Origin: Paenibacillus fonticola DSM 21315
Lineage (GTDB): Bacteria > Bacillota > Bacilli > Paenibacillales > Paenibacillaceae
Assembly (NCBI RefSeq): GCF_000381905.1
Contig: NZ_KB907249.1
Coordinates: 186,001-250,000, forward strand
Direction: 5' to 3'
DNA length: 64,000 nucleotides
Shown one piece after another: positions 60,989-64,000 of this stretch (position 1 is the stretch's first letter; each line of letters begins with the position of its first letter). The position numbers were made by a program, and so were the translations under genes. The notes below the pieces were generated by a model. It had not been told where the DNA came from and made no database searches. It saw only the letters and a list, made by a program, of their open reading frames with translations.

Positions 60989-61018
60989 AGAACCCGGCCT
61001 TGAACTAGGCCGGGTTCT
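60989..61018 (+). terminator. Terminator between convergent genes
   Basis: 12-bp stem AGAACCCGGCCT / AGGCCGGGTTCT between purC and the convergent stalk-domain gene. Only weak U-rich sequence follows on either strand; it may serve both. Confidence 0.7.
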
Positions 61019-61067
61019 ATTAAAATAAGGTGTTAAACAGCTTCGAACCGCATTGGAAGCAAAAGGT

Positions 61068-61715
61068 CTATCGTTCCGAAGTTGTAATTGTAATCGTGTT
61101 AGTCTGCGAATCCCAGTCCACGTCTGCGTCGAAGGACTCAGCGGCAAAACGGGCCGGCACCATCGTATAGCCATTAATAACAATTGGCTTTGCCCGCAAA
61201 GTTAGCGGCTTGTCTTGCTTTAAGGCGGCTGTGCTGTCCACAGTCAATTCCACAGTCGAGCCACCCTTGGATGCGGTGATTTTCTTCGTGGCCTGATCCC
61301 ATTCCAAGTTAGCACCCAGTGCATCGAACAAGTTTTTCAGCGGAATCAGTACCGTGCCATTGACGATGACGGCTTTTTGATCCAAAGGCACGATGCTGCC
61401 ATTGACGATCAATGTAATATCAATCGTGGTATATCCTTTTTTAGGAGCGGTATTTTTACTGCTTGTGCTAGTTTTGCTAGAGGAGCTTTTATTGGTTGAA
61501 GTACTTGATTTGGTGGACTTGGTTGTTGATTTGGTGCTGGAATTGTTCGTGCCGGAATTGTGATAGTGATAGCCGCTGCAAAGACCTTTCTGTTTCGATT
61601 TCTCAGAGCAATTATGTCCGCCATTAGCGTCTGTTCTGCCGGAATGGGCCAGGGCGGCAGTTTGTGCGGATAACAGCAAAGCCAGACTGATAACCAGAGC
61701 GACAATTTTTTTCAT
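61068..61715 (-). CDS. Secreted YHYH and stalk-domain protein
   Basis: 215 residues, on the minus strand. Signal peptide (MKKIVALVISLALLLSAQTA, cleavage after ALA), then a histidine-rich YHYH segment HSGRTDANGGHNCSEKSKQK followed by GLCSGYHYHN, a Ser/Thr/Lys-rich linker (about 60-95), and a C-terminal stalk domain with VLIPLKNLFDALGANLEWDQ and YTMVPARFAAESFDADVDWD. Both domains are common on the Paenibacillus cell surface; the His/Cys cluster could bind metal. Function otherwise unknown. GGAGGC stands shortly before the ATG on the minus strand. Confidence 0.8.
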   Translation of the reverse strand: MKKIVALVISLALLLSAQTAALAHSGRTDANGGHNCSEKSKQKGLCSGYHYHNSGTNNSSTKSTTKSTKSSTSTNKSSSSKTSTSSKNTAPKKGYTTIDITLIVNGSIVPLDQKAVIVNGTVLIPLKNLFDALGANLEWDQATKKITASKGGSTVELTVDSTAALKQDKPLTLRAKPIVINGYTMVPARFAAESFDADVDWDSQTNTITITTSER

Positions 61716-61866
61716 CGTACAGCCTCCTTAGAGTCGTCATAAATTAGATACTTAAGGGCTATATCGGTTTAAAGCACCGGAATGATTATGAAGTTATGAG
61801 AGATAATTTGCCGATTATTGTGGACACCATTTTTGAAATAGAGGAATAAGAGTGGCAAGGATAAAT

Positions 61867-61903
61867 AACCCAACGGTTCTGATGGACTGTTTGGGTTTTT
61901 TTT
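61867..61903 (+). terminator. Intrinsic terminator-like hairpin
   Basis: AACCCAA / TTGGGTT with inner CGGTTC...GGACTG and an eight-T tail. On the plus strand it precedes the response regulator gene and would end a transcript from the left, though the gene to the left (61,715) is on the other strand and purC is nearly 1 kb away. Confidence 0.6.
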
Positions 61904-61998
61904 GATCATATGAAGCCTACGGCGGATTTTGCATCACAGTGTGATAAGTGTTTTAATAGGGGGATATTGTTTTGGAACAAGCTTTTAGGGAGGACCAT

Positions 61999-62703
61999 AT
62001 GGATTTGGATAACCGCAATCATGTACTTATCGTGGAAGACGATGAACATATCAGGCGTTTTGTGGCGATTAATTTGGAAGGAAGCGGGTTTGAAGTGTCG
62101 GAGGCGGCGACTGGAGAAGCCGCACTACAGAGCTTCACGGCAGAAAGGCCTGATGTTGTTGTGCTGGACATTATGCTTCCTGACCAGGACGGCTTCGAAA
62201 TTTTCCAGCGTTTAAGAGGAATCGACCCGGAAATCGTGATCATTTTTCTGACAGCTCGTGGACAGGATTTGGATAAAATCAGAGGACTGGAGCTTGGAGC
62301 GGACGACTATATCGTCAAGCCGTTTAATCCGATGGAGCTGACGGCTAGAATTCGCACCGTACTGCGCCGTGTCCATAAAGCGGGAGAGGCGCGAAATAAA
62401 GTGCTGCAATCCGGCTTTATCCGGCTCGACCTGACATCCAATAAGCTGTATAAACTAGAGGATGTAATTGAAGTAACCCCTAAGGAGTTTCAGATGGTAA
62501 GGGCATTTTTGGAGCATTCCGATGTGGCTTTATCGAGAAATGAGCTGTTGAATCTGGTCTGGGGAGAAGATTATGTCGGTGATACGAAAACGGTGGATGT
62601 CCATGTCCGGAAGCTGAGGGAGAAACTGGAGGAAGACAGCACCAGACCGCAGTTAATCGAGACGGTGTGGGGAGTCGGATATCGCTGGAGGAAGGACGAT
62701 TGA
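61999..62703 (+). CDS. OmpR-family response regulator
   Basis: 234 residues from ATG 61999 (AGGGAGG 6 bases before; TTG 61972 upstream is weaker). Receiver domain: HVLIVEDDEHIRRF with the acidic pair, VVVLDIMLPDQDGFEIFQRL with the phosphorylated Asp (about 53), then LELGADDYIVKPFNPMELTA with the Lys. C-terminal winged helix: VTPKEFQMVRAFLEHSDVAL and DTKTVDVHVRKLREKLEE. It pairs with the histidine kinase that follows one base after its stop. Confidence 0.92.
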   Translation: MDLDNRNHVLIVEDDEHIRRFVAINLEGSGFEVSEAATGEAALQSFTAERPDVVVLDIMLPDQDGFEIFQRLRGIDPEIVIIFLTARGQDLDKIRGLELGADDYIVKPFNPMELTARIRTVLRRVHKAGEARNKVLQSGFIRLDLTSNKLYKLEDVIEVTPKEFQMVRAFLEHSDVALSRNELLNLVWGEDYVGDTKTVDVHVRKLREKLEEDSTRPQLIETVWGVGYRWRKDD

Positions 62704-62704
62704 A

Positions 62705-64000
62705 TTGGGAATACTGCAAAGGCTGGTTGGAAGCTACCTCGTTGTCATTGTGACAACGGTGATCATTTTGGAAGCTTTTCTTATTGCGGCGGTTAATTAT
62801 TATTACAACTATAATATTGAACAAATTTTAACCAGCCAGGCGGAGCTTTCGGCGTCCTTTTATGAACAGTATTTTGCCGGCGGCAATTTAGAGCAGCAGG
62901 CGGAAAAATTGTTGAAGGGATTTTCGCATCATTCCGCTGCCCAGGTGCAAATTATTAGCTCATCTGGCCAGCTTATGCAGGATTCGACAGGATTACAAAC
63001 AGAGAACAGCATGCTCGAATACCGGGATGTTCGCCTGGCGGCGAGCAGGGGGCAGCCTGAAACGTGGCGAGGTTATGATCCAATCGCCGAGGAAGAAGTA
63101 TTGGCGGTATCCTATCCGCTGCAGGATGCAGGACATTCCATAGGCGTTGTACGCTTTGTAACCTCGCTGGCGGGTACAAAGGAAACGGTCCGGCAGATTT
63201 CCGTCCTGTTGATATCCATTGGTCTTATCGTGATTGGCCTCGTTGCTGTTGTTGGCATTTTGCTGTCCAGAACGATTACAGGATCCATTACCGGATTGAA
63301 GCAGACCGCCGAAAAGATGGCTGAAGGGGATTTCACGGCCAGAGCCCAGAAGAGGTATCGAGACGAGTTTGGAGCGCTAGCTGATACGTTAAATACGATG
63401 GCTGTCAAAATACAAGAGCAGGATCAGCTTAAAAATGAATTCATTTCCTCGGTATCTCATGAGCTGCGCTCCCCGTTAACGTCGATCAAAGGCTGGGTCA
63501 TTACATTAAAATCCGGACTGCTGACGGGAAAAGCAACGATTCAGGATGGCCTGGAAATTATCGAGTCGGAAACAGATCGATTGACACGTCTCGTTGATGA
63601 GCTGCTGGACTTCTCGAAGTTTGAAGACGGCCGGATGGTATTAAATTATACGGCATTCCAGAGCGCAGATTTTCTGCAAAATATAGGCAAGCAGCTTCGG
63701 CCCAGAGCAGCCAGGCAAGGGATAACTCTACAGGTGCAGGCCGGGGATTCGCTCCCTGTCATTAAAGCGGATGAAAGCCGGTTGAAGCAGGTAATGATCA
63801 ACTTATTGGATAACGCCCTTAAATTTACAGAACCTGGCGGTACTATCGTCATTACAGCCCGGCTTGCCGGAGAGCAGTTCATTATTACCGTCGAAGATTC
63901 AGGAGCGGGGATCGCGGAGCAGGACGTTCCGAAGCTGTTTCAGAAGTTTTATAAAGGAAACCATAGTATGAGCGGTAGCGGCCTGGGCTTATCCATTTCA
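62705..64000 (+). CDS. Sensor histidine kinase, 3' end outside window
   Basis: At least 432 residues, open to the window edge. TTG 62705 follows GGAGGAAGG and lies one base behind the stop of the response regulator. Transmembrane helices at about 10-32 and 165-190 enclose an extracellular sensor of some 130 residues; HAMP (about 192-244) ends in EFGALADTLNTMAVKIQEQD; phosphoacceptor H-box is FISSVSHELRSPLTSIKGWV (His about 251); N-box VMINLLDNALKFTEPGGTIV; G1 DSGAGI and then GSGLGLSIS at the edge. A conventional HK partner for the regulator; the signal is unknown. Confidence 0.92.
   Translation, partial: MGILQRLVGSYLVVIVTTVIILEAFLIAAVNYYYNYNIEQILTSQAELSASFYEQYFAGGNLEQQAEKLLKGFSHHSAAQVQIISSSGQLMQDSTGLQTENSMLEYRDVRLAASRGQPETWRGYDPIAEEEVLAVSYPLQDAGHSIGVVRFVTSLAGTKETVRQISVLLISIGLIVIGLVAVVGILLSRTITGSITGLKQTAEKMAEGDFTARAQKRYRDEFGALADTLNTMAVKIQEQDQLKNEFISSVSHELRSPLTSIKGWVITLKSGLLTGKATIQDGLEIIESETDRLTRLVDELLDFSKFEDGRMVLNYTAFQSADFLQNIGKQLRPRAARQGITLQVQAGDSLPVIKADESRLKQVMINLLDNALKFTEPGGTIVITARLAGEQFIITVEDSGAGIAEQDVPKLFQKFYKGNHSMSGSGLGLSIS

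Noticed and set aside
1-64000. CRISPR arrays, rRNA, tRNA, insertion sequences and prophage genes
   Set aside because: No spacer-repeat arrays, no rRNA or tRNA-like sequence, no transposase or integrase motifs were recognised on either strand by reading; a tRNA scan would be needed to be certain.

Overview
The window reads as a chromosomal segment of a low-to-mid GC Gram-positive, most likely Paenibacillus or a close relative. The grounds are strong AAAGGAGG-type ribosome sites with frequent TTG and GTG starts, many Bacillales families (Amj flippase, FosB, SUKH, Sigma_reg anti-sigma factor, stalk-domain proteins), and a Paenibacillus-style LplA/LplB/YtcP sugar-uptake locus with a membrane-bound AraC regulator. 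This placement is inferred from gene content; no rRNA or tRNA gene was seen. No integrase, transposase or CRISPR array was recognised.

Layout. (1) About 1-30,730 is an AT-rich accessory zone of small single genes: many GNAT acetyltransferases, two GrpB copies, two NUDIX copies, methyltransferases, SUKH immunity-like proteins, small lipoproteins, a BcrABC-like ABC transporter, FosB and Amj. Many are broken: VanZ, two GNATs, one NUDIX, one GrpB and a methyltransferase stub. Inside lies a compact class III lanthipeptide cluster at 3,787-8,540: direct-repeat operator candidate, ABC exporter, LanKC synthetase, and a 42-residue precursor that had to be read by eye. A family of two-tier hairpins (five copies) and a 16-base motif (four exact copies) punctuate this zone. 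(2) About 30,900-41,400 is GC-richer and core-like: zinc-ribbon and membrane protein pair, DUF4261, an ABC exporter, then a tight operon of a TerB-N protein, a BrxD-like ATPase and an Lhr/BrxHI-like helicase, with a pentapeptide-repeat gene behind it. (3) About 41,500-50,130 is again AT-rich and accessory: lipoproteins, GNATs, an isochorismatase-type hydrolase, an ECF sigma/anti-sigma pair, an arylamine acetyltransferase and several wrecked genes. (4) From about 50,180 to the end is core-like: a MerR/TipAS regulator with a 19-bp-spaced promoter, a sugar-uptake locus (two related binding lipoproteins, two permeases, a GH88 hydrolase and an AraC regulator), purC, a secreted stalk-domain protein, and an OmpR-type two-component system whose kinase runs off the window.

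How parts work together. LanKC would phosphorylate, dehydrate and cyclise the precursor and the ABC protein would export it; no leader protease is present. The BcrABC-like transporter, FosB, Amj and the APH-like kinase make region 1 rich in cell-envelope and antibiotic-response functions, though no regulatory link between them can be seen. In the sugar locus, the binding lipoproteins and two permeases would import oligosaccharides, GH88 would remove unsaturated uronic acids, and the AraC protein would sense and regulate; no ATPase is encoded, as is usual for this family, which uses a shared MsmX-type ATPase.
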